From: Xiphophorus maculatus | Lineage: Eukaryota; Chordata; Actinopteri; Cyprinodontiformes; Poeciliidae | Reading direction: 5' to 3' | DNA: 64,000 nucleotides | NCBI RefSeq assembly: GCF_002775205.1 | Contig: NC_036443.1 | Coordinates: 9,911,698 to 9,975,697 of the forward strand | Part shown: one piece after another, positions 1 to 24,900 of the stretch | Layout: each line of letters opens with the position of its first letter | Position numbering within the stretch: position 1 is the first letter of the stretch | Translations under genes and position numbers: made by a program | Notes under the pieces: model-generated | Databases searched by the model: none | Seen by the model: only the letters and a program-made list of their open reading frames with translations | What the model was told of the DNA's origin: nothing

Positions 1-1190
1 TCAGCCTTAAACATCCGTTGTCCAAGCATCAGATATGTATAGAAGTGGATCAGCTCATGATCACAGCAGATGATGGAGGAAAGACTGTACAGCTGATTCC
101 CCCTTTGTCCAGCAACGTCAATAGTTGCATTTGGAATCACTGTTGGATTCCAAGACCTGGGCGACCGTGGCAGAAACAAAACTATCACTTCATTATTACC
201 GAGGAAGTTTTTTTCTCCTAAACACTGACTTGCAGCGTGAACAGCGAGTTTCCCTACAATAATCCACCCAACAGCTAAACAAAGAGGCAGTGCTGACGAG
301 AGCTCTTACAGGCAGGACAACGAGGGGACTGATCTTCAAGAGGCCTATAAAATCTCCCTTACGCATTTCACAAGTTTTCTCACTGTTCGTTAACATATCC
401 ATGTTTTCATCACACAAACTTAGCCAGTGTAAAACAGCTTCCAGTAAATATGAAATTTGATAGTCGTTCCTCATGTCTGACGACAGCTCACTCTGTCTCA
501 GTTCCACCTGAACCCGGGACATTTCCGGTGGGGAAAAATAATTCCCCGGATTGTGTACTGCTGTATGGATCAGACTGGCACATAATGGAGTGGCTGATGA
601 CAATTCAAAGAACTTTTGGGGATTCTGAGAAAGGCACTTTCTAATAAAACTCAAGTTTATTGATTACTGCCAGCTTTGAATACTGGCAGTAATCCAAAAC
701 TTTTGAATGAGTTGGAAAACATACAAAAACTGTCAACGTTGCTTTCTTCATTTCCGCTGATTTCATTCTTTACGACTGCAGAGCAAACTTCGCCAGCTGG
801 AAAAGTTTGCTCTTTTGGAAGATTGGCGAAATCATTCCCTAGTACAGTGGTCTGGACAGCTCTCTCTTCCTGGCTACTGTCTTCTAGTGCCGTCTTCTTC
901 AAAACAAAACCTGAGCTTTCGGACTCAACTGTTGTGGAAGTGTGCTTCCCAGCCGGGGAAGGCTCACATCGCACACCTGGTTGGGGATCATAGACAGTGG
1001 TATTTACAAAAGTTGGAAATAGCTGGCTTAGAAACCCATACCTCCTCCCTCCTAATGTGTTGATCAAATTACCGACTTTGCCTGAATTCACACCACAACT
1101 GTCATATGTAAATAGAGTTTCCCCTTCCACAAGAGCAATATTAAAAAGACGAAATGCTAAACAGCTTACTGAAAATTTAAAAATAAAGGC
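1..1190 (-). pseudogene. Unrecognised, apparently broken coding sequence (or exons of an unknown gene)
   Basis: Two long minus-strand open stretches (about 1190-657 and 654-196) lie end to end but in different frames, and a further open stretch runs to the left edge. Composition is protein-like: few low-complexity runs, a Cys pair written RCSRC, and well mixed residues. Neither stretch starts with ATG. Acceptor-like AG sites sit near 1165-1180. I do not recognise the family. The left-most stretch vaguely recalls a cysteine-protease or ubiquitin-hydrolase-like fold, but I have no defining motif. A decayed gene copy fits best; a multi-exon gene with very short introns is possible. It is on the same strand as all other genes here, downstream of l3mbtl1. 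Confidence 0.35.
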
Positions 1191-2700
1191 CTAAATATTC
1201 CTCTCAGGGCAGCCTTAAATATCTTTTTCTCTCAGGTCACATTAACCTAAGCACAAACATTGGCTGTGAACTGCCCCCCACTAGTGCATTAGCCTTTTCC
1301 CTAAAAAAGCTTTTAGCTATTTTTCTAATTTATTATCAGCACACTGAATGGAGGAAGCCAATGTAAGACAACATGCTAGTGATGCCCCACATGCCACTGA
1401 CAGCATTTAGGCTAACATTAGCATTTTGGATAATTTTAGCTTATACACTAAGTCCATGTTAGTCAACAAACCTTTGATTATCCAGATGCTATTGACTATA
1501 CTTTAGCTAAACTTAGCATTGATGCTAATTCTTAGCATCAGAACAATGGGTTCCACGCTTTGGCAGGCCTCGTTTAAATTTCTTTAGAAATTTTCTAGTT
1601 TGTGAATATGAGGCTTCTTCTTATTTCAATTTTTTTCCCCTCCAGATCCTACAACACTGCTGATGTTATAAAGACTAAACTGGTTCTTCATTTTTAACAA
1701 AAGCATGTGGAAACATGGCATGTTTATTATTTGGATTAATGGAGAAAATCTTGCAGCCAAATGAACATTTCAGACAGTTAAAAGTTTCAACATTAATTTC
1801 CCATTAAATATTATATTACATTGTCAGGCCAACCTACGGTGATTGATCATAATCCTTAATTGTCCTTAATTATAAATCTTTTGTTGCTTCCGTTAGGGAG
1901 AGATGCTATCCTGAGGAGGCAGTGATAGCAGTAATATGTGTAAGTATCTGCATTGAGTGCAAATACATAGTAGATGGCAAACTAATCTGCTGTAAGAAAC
2001 AAGGCACAAACAGATTTACTCTGTTTTTGTTTTCTTTATCAGCCTTAAATACTTTTGATAAATTTTAATATCTGACAATGTGCAAATATAAAAATCACTT
2101 TTCAAATGATGAGTTTATTCACTAAGAAAAAAAAGCTATCCCAACCAACCTAGCCTGTGAAAAGTAATTTCTGCCACAAACCTAACTACATGCTCTATCG
2201 GTTTAGGAGGCCATCAAGTTTTTGACATAATAGCCAATCGTTTTTAACATCAGTGCGGAAAAGGTTTGACCCACCCTGTTAGTGGTGAATTCATCTATTT
2301 TTAAATCTTCATCTTGGAGTAATTGCCGGGAACTCCTGTGAAAAACCACCTAACTTTTCCAGACTGACAACTGTTAATGACTTTCTTTCTCCTTTGTTTA
2401 TTTAAGGCTGGAAATGCAGGTGAGGTTCTGCTGAAGAGATTTCTTGATTTTACAAATTGGGCAAAAGTCAAGCTAGAGTGAAACTAAACAAAGCTGTCCA
2501 AAAAAGAAACATTCATTTCTGGCTTAACAAGTGAGGGATTAACTTTTTCTCATGCGGTTAGCTGATTGGTTTGAATGGTTTTCATTTTAACAAAATGAAA
2601 TTGTCTGAAATGTTCTTTTTGTCTATTTACTCAGCCTGATATCAAAATGTCTTTTATAACCTTAAGTATTTCGGTCTGACAAAAAAAAAAAACCTAAAAC
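1191..2700. other. AT-rich intergenic stretch with TTAGC/GCTAA words
   Basis: No supportable gene. 1270-1560 is dense in TTAGC, GCTAA and GCATC words, as often seen in old teleost dispersed repeats. About 2210-2300 has wording like the 'atcagtg..gaaa..ttt..cccac' segment of Tc1-like elements, but it is too short to call. Confidence 0.4.
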
Positions 2701-2734
2701 AAAAGCAATATTTAAGGAGGCATATTTCCCAGCA

Positions 2735-2860
2735 CTATAAATATCTATTCACCGATGACTTTAGTTGCTGCTGAAGCAAAAACAATGAAGGTGGCGCAGG
2801 CGAGTGAAGCAAAGTCAAATCTGTTTGGCTCCGTTTCAGGGGCCCCTCAATGGAGGCTCT
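2735..2860 (-). other. Candidate exon of an unknown minus-strand transcript
   Basis: An open stretch on the minus strand follows an acceptor-like TTTGCAG and ends in a stop at 2735. It is mixed in composition and Gln-rich near its end. No family was recognised. It is listed only because a possible donor-bearing first exon sits upstream at 3767-4060 on the same strand. Confidence 0.15.
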
Positions 2861-3766
2861 GCAAATACCTCCAGCTACATGGCAACACGGTACACGGTGT
2901 TCTGGCAAGCAGATAAATAACGTAAATAAGGAAGGCTGAGCTTGATCCAATGACACGGGTGTTGCTGTTGATAATAAAATATGTTTATGTGTTATTAGGA
3001 ACTCATCGGGACATGTGACGGCCATGTTAAGCAGCAATATATTCTTAGGGAGTTAATAAATAACTTTGGTGTGGACCTTTGCAACGTTGCAGGTTTTGCA
3101 TGCGGATAAAAAACTGTAACACACACTAAAATCAATACGAAACATGCGCAAAAATATGGTCTCTTAGTGCATTTTGTGCACAATTTGCACAAAATGCAAA
3201 TTTTGCATATTGTGCATAAGTGAATTGAGCAGTTAAACAACAGCATATTATGATATTACAATAGTGAGACTGGCTATTAGCTGCGATAGGAGTTTTTTAA
3301 TCTTTCAATGATAAGCTGCACTTGGTCAAAACAACTCATCTGTAAAAATAAAATAAAATAAAAAACTAACGGGGAATCTCGTTGAAATAAGACATGAATA
3401 TCGAGATCAAACTTTGTCGTAAAACATATAAGTAAAATATGAACCCGCGATTTTATTGCTACATCAGCTTCAAAACTGTCCATCAGACTTGTAATAAAAA
3501 TATAATTAAAGGTGTGACAAGACTCTCTCAGGTGCATAAAGAGGAAAATGTGTAACAGCTTAAATTATGTCAAACATTACTAACACAAAAATATATTATT
3601 ATTTTTAAAACTTCTAGGTAAAAACACAGATAATTAAGTACCATAATGTAAAATCTAAAAAAAAGGGTTTATCCTGTAGTCCCCAAAACAAAACAAACAA
3701 TTCTTATTAGTCTTACAGGAACATAATAGACATTTATTATAAAGCGTAACTTTAAGTTTGCCTACC

Positions 3767-4060
3767 TGCGGTGTAGCGGAGCAGATGAGTGTGTTGGCCC
3801 TCTGCTCTTCAGCTCAGGAGTCTGGGGAGACTGAACGCACAACTCGGCCTGAGGCTCATCTGAGCGTGTCTTTTTGTTTTAAAAACATAAGGGAAGGTCA
3901 GCAGGTCGAGTCCGACGCAGTGAATCATTGATGAAAAGTTACAGAGTTTAGAAAGGGGCGAGGCGAAGTCTTCAGAGAAAACAGACCAACGCTTCCTAAG
4001 GCTGCGGGTGGATTTCAAAATAAAAGGACCGCGGCGCCGTAGCCTGATTGTCAACAACAA
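3767..4060 (-). other. Candidate 5' exon with splice donor
   Basis: Read on the minus strand this GC-richer patch ends in ACCGCAG followed by GTAGGC, a good splice donor, and is flanked by AT-rich DNA. An 87-residue open frame (4072-3809) crosses it but has no clear start context. It could be a 5' UTR exon of an unknown gene reading towards 1. Transcript data would decide. Confidence 0.25.
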
Positions 4061-4673
4061 CAACAACAACAAAATCTAAACAATGCTATTTGTTTGTTTT
4101 TAAGGGGGGAAAAAATCTAATTAAAGGAAATCTAAAATTCAAAGCACCCTGTAAACGTTCTATTATCAAAAAAAAAAACTTATGTAGCTATTTAACTGTT
4201 TTTAAAATGATCCAAATCTACGCATTAAGTAGTTTTGAAATAACAAAATTAAATCTATAAAAAAAATGCCCAAAACACTTTTTAGGTGCTGACGAAAGCT
4301 GTATTAATTCCAGCAAAGACTTAGCTATTTTAAAAGAATGTAAAATTGACATTATTAAAATAATAAGGTTGCATCTTGAGACAACACTTATCGATTCCAG
4401 ATGTTCTTTAGCATTCTTGGTATATTTAAATTGCTGACTCTGAAAGAAATAACAAAATTTTTTTTATAAAATACAATTTTATAAATATATATTTTCTTAA
4501 TTTTTAATTTTATCTTCTTGAATTTTAATGTTCCAGGAAACCATGACAGACACAATCTCTGATATCTGCTAATTGAAAAATAATAACTTGAGGGGAGAAC
4601 AGTTTCTTGCCTTGTAAGCGGTATAACTTTTAAAAGGTAATCAATGAAATAAAGTCACACTCTATAAGACGAA
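4030..4673. other. AT-rich intergenic DNA
   Basis: A short CAA repeat (about 4054-4074) is followed by AT-rich sequence without usable open frames. Nothing else was seen. Confidence 0.5.
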
Positions 4674-4786
4674 AATCTACGCATTTATCTGGGAGCCTTT
4701 TCGTTTGGCCCTCTTCCTGCGTGAAGCGCCTGGCCCGCCGGCAGACAGCATTTGGTCTGGCTGGTTTATCAGCAAACGTCCTGGAA
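4674..4786 (-). other. Candidate terminal coding exon, product unknown
   Basis: On the minus strand an acceptor (GTTCCAG) is followed by about 34 open codons with a basic tail (SRRKRAKRKG) and a stop. The patch is clearly GC-richer than its flanks. The basic cluster resembles a nuclear localisation signal. I do not recognise the protein. It could be an alternative last exon of l3mbtl1 (stop at 6419) or part of an unannotated gene. Confidence 0.2.
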
Positions 4787-5039
4787 CAAAACGATAAGCG
4801 GTGAAGACCAAAAGGGCGTGGAAGGAGTTGTCACCAACCACAGCCAACTGTTGACGACAACACGGCCAATAGGGGGAGATGATGCACGCAAACTCAGTTT
4901 ATAGTCAATAGTATTCTGAAAGGAAGTGCTATTCCGAACGAGACAAGAAAGGGAGATTAGACAAAACAGGGTTGGATGTTTATTATTTTGGATGTATTGA
5001 ATGGCGTCTGTGACTCAAGATTATCTTCATTTGCTCCCA

Positions 5040-5085
5040 CACACACATACACACACGCCGCCCCCCCCCCCCCCCCCCCCCGCCA
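5040..5085. repeat. (CA)n tract joined to a run of 21 C
   Basis: An ACAC microsatellite (5040-5056) runs into an uninterrupted C homopolymer at 5061-5081. The minus strand therefore carries 21 consecutive G. It lies in intergenic DNA 1.3 kb downstream of the l3mbtl1 stop. Confidence 0.9.
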
Positions 5086-5409
5086 CGCTCACGCACACAT
5101 ACACAAAGAAATCCCACCAGAGAGACAAACAGATATTCCGAAAGCCCTTAAAACATAAAACTCTTTTCACACAATTTCAACCTCATACAGTGTTTCAGCC
5201 AATCTCTGACACAAAATGTAAACATATGCGCACTCTAAACGGAGTGCCAACCACAAGTAAACCAAACATATGTTTATAGTGCTAAATGTGGATTTTTGCA
5301 CTCTCTAGTGACGGCTTGTGGTGCTGTTATACCGTCCAGATTTTACAATTGTGCTCAAACGCGGATTTGTTTTTCGTTTTTCCATTAGGAAAAAAATAGG
5401 TTCAGATTT

Positions 5410-6418
5410 TTTTTTTTTTTTTCAAGTAGAGACAACAAGTCAAAGCCTGTGCTGTTTTCTAACTCTCAATGGAGACATTTAAGTACAAACAACTTGAACT
5501 TCTGATTACAAGTAATACTTGAGTTTCTCTGTGCATGAAACAGACTGACTAAAGTAGCTTATTTGTATGCGTTTAATTATTTTTATACTGTTACCAAGCA
5601 ACAGCTAGGCATCTGTTTCTAAGCAGACCCCTTTGAATTTATTATTGCACAAAATGTGAAGCTCGCAGAGTCCTCACTATCCGGCCTCATTTACTGCAAT
5701 TAACACCTCCTTCTTACTTTTTCTACCCACGTTTTAGACTGTCCACTTCTCCCTTCTCTTTCATTTATATACATTTATATTTCATTTTTATACAAGTGTA
5801 ACAATTCAGGTGTTTTATCTGCGTTGTTGTATTTTATTTTAAATCGTGCCCCCTTTTTCTCGCCTCTGTTCAAATCTGGATTCCACGTAAACGTTTCGTT
5901 TACAATACTTTCTGCTAAACCCAGCTATTGTGTCGAATTTGATCTCTCGTACAGGAAGTCACTGTTTTTTCAAGTGCTGGCTTAACAATACTGCCATCAA
6001 AACACTTCAGCTTTGTTTTTCTTCCATTCATAGCCAAAACTGAGGTTCAGCTTGCACAGCTGTGCAGACTTCAGGTTTTAGTCAAACGCGTTACAGACGA
6101 CAACTCTGTGACGCAGATGTCTTAGTGTTTGGCAACAACCGACCAAAGAAACATAGCAAACCGACCTTTTTCAACCATTTTTTTAAAACATCTCAGGATT
6201 CCTCCGTCAGCTGTACAAATGATCTCCATTTATCCAACCTTCTCAGCTTTGTTTCTATCCGATCTACTCCAGTCTCCCCCTTTTTCCCATCCCTCTCTCT
6301 GATGGGCACAAGACACCAAACACATGGAAAAACGTATTCAGGGTTCCTTTCTGACCCTGCTACAGAATGGATTTGGCACACGATGATCGACGCCTCGCTC
6401 CGGTGAGCGGAGGTGATA
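5410..6418 (-). other. l3mbtl1 3' UTR and downstream DNA
   Basis: No coding exon is visible between the l3mbtl1 stop and the first good minus-strand AATAAA at 5638-5643. Open frames at 6062-6406 (+) and 6193-6381 (-) are not supported by codon pattern or splice sites and look like UTR noise. A T homopolymer lies at 5409-5422. Confidence 0.5.
5638..5643 (-). terminator. Candidate polyadenylation signal for l3mbtl1
   Basis: AATAAA on the minus strand (TTTATT on plus), about 775 nt past the stop codon. Canonical hexamer; not proven used. Confidence 0.4.
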
Positions 6419-19099
<12,681 letters not shown>

Positions 19100-19229
19100 G
19101 TTTACTTTGCCACTCGTATTGGTGGCTCCCTGTTTCCTGTGTTGGACCGCTGGAAAGCCAATAAACAAAACAAAACAAGCACAACAAAAAATGTGTTAAA
19201 AGACTAAGAGGTTTATAATGACTTGCAAA

Positions 19230-19267
<38 letters not shown>
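19230..19267. repeat. (ATT)n microsatellite
   Basis: About twelve tandem ATT units in l3mbtl1 intron 1. Confidence 0.95.
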
Positions 19268-19272
<5 letters not shown>

Positions 19273-19499
19273 GAAAAAGTTTCAAAGCACTCAGGTTTCC
19301 AAAGGTTCAGTCTGACTGGAAGTCTCTGAGAATCAGATTCCAAGTCCTTTGTGGTAATGGATTGAACTGTAGGGTAATAATTTTACCTAACCATATCACT
19401 GATCAATTAACTTTGTTCTTTGGTTCTTGCGATGTTGTTTGTCCACTAGTGTTCTCAAACAAACCTCAAAAAACTTCGCAGAGCAAATCTGTCTCATTA

Positions 19500-19760
19500 C
19501 ACACAACTAGGTGACTTCTGAAGTGAGTTGGCTTCACTGGATTGCATTTAGGGGCATCAGAGCAAAAAAGGGCTGCATTCAAATGCATGCCACACTTTTT
19601 AGATTTATGTGAAACATGCCTTAGTGATCATTTTCCCTTACACTTCCCAAATTATCCACTACTTTATGTTGGGTCTTTGTCAAAATTTTAAAAAGGTCAA
19701 GGAGTATTGATATGGAATATCATGTTTAACCAAAAGAAAATCTATAATTTTTGTTCCCTG
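19500..19760. mobile_element. Terminal fragment of a Tc1-like element
   Basis: Contains the recognisable outer segment of teleost Tc1-like copies ('gtgacttctgaag', 'ttaggggcatcagag', 'catgccacact', 'gtcaaggagtattgat'). The same segment recurs at 61900-62140 and, in part, at 60110-60242. No transposase remains. In l3mbtl1 intron 1. Confidence 0.65.
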
Positions 19761-20588
19761 TTTTACTTTTTAAGGATTTGTTGACCTTAATCCATGTTGC
19801 AGACTGTGACAGATTTGATGCCAAAACTGTCTTTGAATGGTAGTCTGTTTACAGAAGCAACACTTATTAAAAAATAAAAATGAACCCAGAAATAACGGTT
19901 CAATAAAAATAATAATAATAAAAAATAACATAGTCAGTCCTAGAGGAACGCTGAATTTACTTTCATAAAACTACAAAACAGCCACGGCCATAATGACTTC
20001 CAAACAACCATCCATTACATCCAATAAAATAAGGCAACCATGGTGACACGCCAATATTTACGCGCAAGCTTTCAAGTTCACACACACACATACACAAAAA
20101 TACAGCATTTCAGTTAAAATGGCGGAGGTTCTGAAATCCACAAACCAAAAAATTGTGGAAAACCAAAACACTAAGTCCTTTAAAACCCACAATTGTATAC
20201 AAAAAAAGAACCTACCAATTTCGCCATAAGCATCTTTAATGAATTAGTATTATCTTACCCATACAACGTTAAGCATGTCGGACACCGTAGTAACAAAAAT
20301 GCAGCAGCCTAGTTTTATTATTTTAAAGATTAAGTCTTCAGCCATAATTAATCAGATAATTGTTTCCCCCCCCTCTTATATCGAAAAGGCTTCTGGTTGA
20401 ATACATCCACACCGTAAAAAAAAAAGGATGTACCTAATGGACATTTTAAAAATAAAGCAAACAAGCGCACAAACCGGAGCCTTTTCTTGTGAGGCGAGGT
20501 GAATAGTATTTCCTTGTCCGCTTTAAAATAGTTATAAATGTGAAAGTAAAGGCGTTGGCAACATTTAGGAAACTGACATTTGGCTTAC

Positions 20589-20645
20589 CAGCGCTGCTTT
20601 CCTGCGGCTCCGGGGCTCAATTTGCGCATGCGCGCAGCTACAACA
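20589..20645 (-). promoter_or_regulatory. l3mbtl1 first (non-coding) exon and promoter
   Basis: A minus-strand splice donor (GCGCTG then GTAAGC) ends a short GC-rich exon at 20589. It pairs with the acceptor at 19149, just upstream of the coding start. The GC-rich patch and the NRF1-type palindrome next to it mark the promoter. The exon's right border is approximate. Confidence 0.6.
20623..20634. promoter_or_regulatory. NRF1-type site
   Basis: TGCGCATGCGCG matches the NRF1 consensus YGCGCAYGCGCR. Such sites are typical of CpG-rich housekeeping promoters. It lies within the l3mbtl1 promoter. Confidence 0.6.
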
Positions 20646-20649
20646 CAGT

Positions 20650-21928
20650 AGCTGATCGCTTATTTATTTTCCTAACGACAGAAGGACTTCTTTAGCAAGC
20701 TCTCCATTTTTAACACTTCAGTGAACATATTCGGGTTTATCACGTAAACTGCTTACCAGTCTGGATAGTCTTATCATTTTTAAATAGACATTTGTTCATA
20801 GAACAGGATATTTTCACAGCCAGAGCCACTTTCAAGACAGACCACTTATATAATTAGCACGATATAGGTCACGTCAATACTGCAGTCAATTCTTTTTTTT
20901 CCAATAAAGCACGTCACATGTTCTTTTTAAGATCTTTAATTGAACATACAATTTAAAAAAAACATTTTATTTAGTCATTGAGGGGAAAGATAAACTGTTG
21001 GGACAAAATCACGATGCTGAATTCAGCTCGTCATTTCCGACACCAACAGAAATGCATAATATCCGAATTCAATTGTTTTAACCTGAAGAACTCCTGTACG
21101 AGAATCACACCTCAAACCAGGGCAAAGAAAGGAACAAGCGTGGAAAATAAAATGAAAAGGGCAGCACCCAGAGCAGCTATTGTCAGGAAAGTATATCAGC
21201 ATTATTGTCTACTCTCACTCAATTTAACCATTGCCTCAATATTTCTAAGAATTTAGAGAAAAAAAAAAATACACCCTAGCAGAGCTTATGAACAATTTTA
21301 TTAAGAAAAGGATAACCAACTACAATAACTACAACGCAAGATGTTCAAAAGTACAACAAACTTTTCACAATGCAATTATGAAGTTTAATGGTACACGCTC
21401 TTGTGTCCTCCCGCAAAAAAACAAACATGAAAAGGCCCATCAGAGCAGAAACTGCATCAGTATCCAACAATTCACTCATAACTGTGCACTTCATAAAACT
21501 TGAACATAAAAATGTCTTTATATAATCCGGGAAAGTAAGAATGATGGTAAATTGTACACAGTGTGCCACAAGCAAATTTACTGGTAACAGTGACCAAAGA
21601 ATATTAAACGTTGTTCGTATAAAGCCAGAAAAGATTTTATTGAAAACAGACTTAAAATAATAATAAAAAAAATTAATCTGTGGGCTAGAAAATGAGTCTC
21701 AAACGGAAGACTACTCAAAACTTGGGATCAGAAATCTTTTACATAGGCAGGTTTCCAAAAACAGCCCTGACAATGTGCATTTATTGATGGCATGTCAAAA
21801 CAGCACACTCTGAAGAGCAAAGGTAAGGAAGCAGAAGCCTGTGACACTGCTCGCTATTTACAGCATTATAATAAAACTCAAAAAAGACAACAAAAAAAAA
21901 AGGAGGAAGGGGAAAATGTTTTCCACAT
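20650..21928 (-). other. srsf6 3' UTR and very short intergenic gap
   Basis: Candidate AATAAA signals on the minus strand are at 21636-21641, 21297-21302 and 20966-20971. If the last is used, srsf6 transcripts end only about 300 bp before the l3mbtl1 first exon. Open frames at 20978-21256 and 21288-21503 are not supported. Confidence 0.5.
21636..21641 (-). terminator. Candidate polyadenylation signal for srsf6
   Basis: Minus-strand AATAAA about 290 nt past the stop. Two further hexamers lie downstream (21297-21302 and 20966-20971), so alternative ends are possible. Confidence 0.4.
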
Positions 21929-24900
21929 CTAATCTTGAGAGGCTGATCTAGATCGTGAACGAGACCTTGAGCGGGAGACTGAGCGGGATGCTGAACGCTT
22001 CTCTCTAGATTTAGATCGGCGTTCGTCTTCCTGTGGGGACGGGGAGCGGGACGCTGATTTGGCAGTGCGCTCCTCTTTACCGTTCTCTACAGGGGAAGCT
22101 GAACGGCTGCGGGACTTCTTGCTGTTGTCTTCACCAGCACCAACATCCATCTCCTTGGATCTGCTACGAGAATCCTGCTCCGACTTGACCTTAGAACGGC
22201 TCTTAGAGCGGGACTTTGATTTCCGGTCGGCTGAACGGGAACGAGATTTCTGTGAGCGCGAGCGAGATTTGGACTTATGGGATCCAGAACGAGATCTGTT
22301 GGTGCGAGAGCGCGATTTCCGTTCTCCCGACTTGGAACGAGACTTTCTCTCAGACCTCGAGCGAGAATGATGCCTTCTCTTGTCGCTACGGGAACGAGAC
22401 CTAATGGGGAGAAAGAAATCATTTTGGTGAAGTTTTGTAGATTTGCTCAGATTGACAAAGACTCTTACAGCTGACTCAAAACATTTCAATGTGAACTTAC
22501 CTCGAGTGAGATCTGGAGTGACTCCTTGAGCTCCTGTGGCTTCTGCTGCGGGAGCGGCGGTGACTTCGAGATCTGACGACAGACAAGAAATCAAAACACA
22601 TGACATCTCAAGTGAAGTTTACTTATTTATTTTAAATCAGAAGCTTGTTTTCCAGAGAAAAAAAATTTAATTTTTTTGAAATCCACAGGTAATCCCACCT
22701 GGAGCGGCTGCCAGAGTAAGACCTTCGTTTACGAGGTCTGTCCTCCACCAATCGAATCTTTCGCCCATTGATGTCTGTGCCGTCTAACTTGTCCATGGCC
22801 CGTTTCATGTCAGAGTGAGTCCGGAACTCTATCACCCCTTCGTTGGTCCGCTCCTTGTGGGCGTCGGCATACGTCACCTCGCCTGCCTGACGCATGAAGT
22901 CCTTCACGAGAAAGAGACAAATGTAACGATGTGCTCACAGTTTCAGCATTCAACGCTTGACGAAGTAAATGAGAGAAGAAGAAAAAAGACTTACCTTGAG
23001 GTCTTGCCAGCTGCAGCGGCTTGACAGGTTTTCCACAATGAGGCGGTACTCTGTACGGACTGGAGGGCCATACTTGTCCCTTCCAGAGCGGCTCCTGCTG
23101 CTGCTGCTGCTGCTGTAACCACTACCTTTAGAGACGACAGCACACACAAACATGCTTTAGAACAAACTAAAAGTGATACGGTCAAGAAAACTACTGGTCT
23201 GGACTACCGATTGAAAACAGGCCAGATCAAACTGGGGAATATATTCAAATAGGAGTCCCTGAGATCCCTATCTCCTTCACAGAGCTTCAGATAAGAGATT
23301 TTAACAGCCACTGCAAAGACTCTTTAAAAGTCTGTAGCATTCAGATTATAAAGATGCTTGCTGCTGCAAAGAACACCACTGATTCTAGTACCAGCAAAGC
23401 AAAAGCTTTTAACTAAAGTGTATATCTTATAAAAATGCTTTGGCTGGACAGTGATGTTCTTTCAGACCATCTGAACCCTGTAACAAAAAGAGAGGAGGCA
23501 TCCACATGGTGTTTAGTCAAGGAGGCTGGCGAATTCAATTGAGTCTAAATGATACAATGACTTTTCTAAGCATTTCAAACTGGTACCTTACCAGATGCTA
23601 GTCTGGTGCACCCTTCTTCCCAGTTTTGCACTTACATATTTTCTTTAGATTGTAAGTTGTTCAACTACAGCCGATCCAGTCATGTTTGCGGTCAACATAG
23701 AAACCAATGGCAATCCTCACCATCACCCCTGGTCTATTGGCAAAAGGCTGCTGTCATCATGGCTTCCGGTTAGGTCAGCCAAGGATCAAGGGGGCAAAGG
23801 TCACACACACATTGTAAGGTGAAAGCCAAGGCCAAACGGGACAGGCAGTCATCTTAGCCAGTCATCTTTAGCCTCAATGGACTCTCAGCCTCAGCCCGCA
23901 GCTGGACTCTTTCAAATTGAAACATCAAGGACTTTTGTTAATGTTTAATATATAGAAAAATATAGAGAAATGCCAAAGTTAGCAAATACACAAATTAACG
24001 AAAAAGTGTTAGTTAAGTCCTAACCTCCAAGCACAATGTACACAAGCTATATTGGTTTAAATAATGTAAATATGAAGTAAATGAGTCAAAGAAATATTAG
24101 AAAGAATTTTAACTTACAAAATGGATTCAGTTTACACTATGAAGAGCACTATGGATCACCATACACCCTGACCTGCAGTTATTTGCTCGTTCCCATCAAG
24201 GAGCCGCTGTTTAACGCAGAGCGGCCCATGATCAGGGGGAGCAAAAACTCACAGGTCAGCGACTATTAATGGAACTGAAAACAACTTTAGAGTGGGGTGG
24301 GATTTGACCTAAATAAAAAAATAATAAATAAAAAAAGCCAAAGAAAACTGTAATATGACCACAGATGAGTTTGGGAAAACAAAGTACTTCCTTTAGTCAA
24401 ACTACTGCTTACATACGTGAAGAAACTAAATCTAAAAACTACAAAAAGTTCTAGATAATTTTTTCAGAGAAGCATGCACGAAATGCGTGTATCCCAGGGC
24501 TCTCAGTCAAAATTATTTACCTGGGAGAAAACATAAAATTAACAAATACGAGTCAACCAGACAACAAATGTTCAACAAATTTGATTGATCTATTGCTAAA
24601 AACTGTTCTCTTCGTACTCTACACTGGAACCTCACCCTGAAGGGAAGGGGGAAAGAGAATATGATGTAATAGATGGCACTTACTGCGCCCTCCGCCCCAG
24701 TAACCCCCACCGTAGCTATCTCGGTCTCGCCGTGGGCCCCGGGCATGCTCAACGATCACCCGTTCTCCGCACAAATCCTTTCCGTTCAGCTCATACACGG
24801 CATCGTCGGCATCCCGGTTGTCTTCAAACTCCACGAATCCATAGCTGCAGGAAAGAATGCAGTTCAACGTTAGGCCAGAGAACAACACTCCATCAAATAA

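Noticed and set aside
22059-22370. Plus-strand open frame opposite the srsf6 RS exon
   Set aside because: Mirror of the Arg-Ser codon repeats; no independent gene signal.
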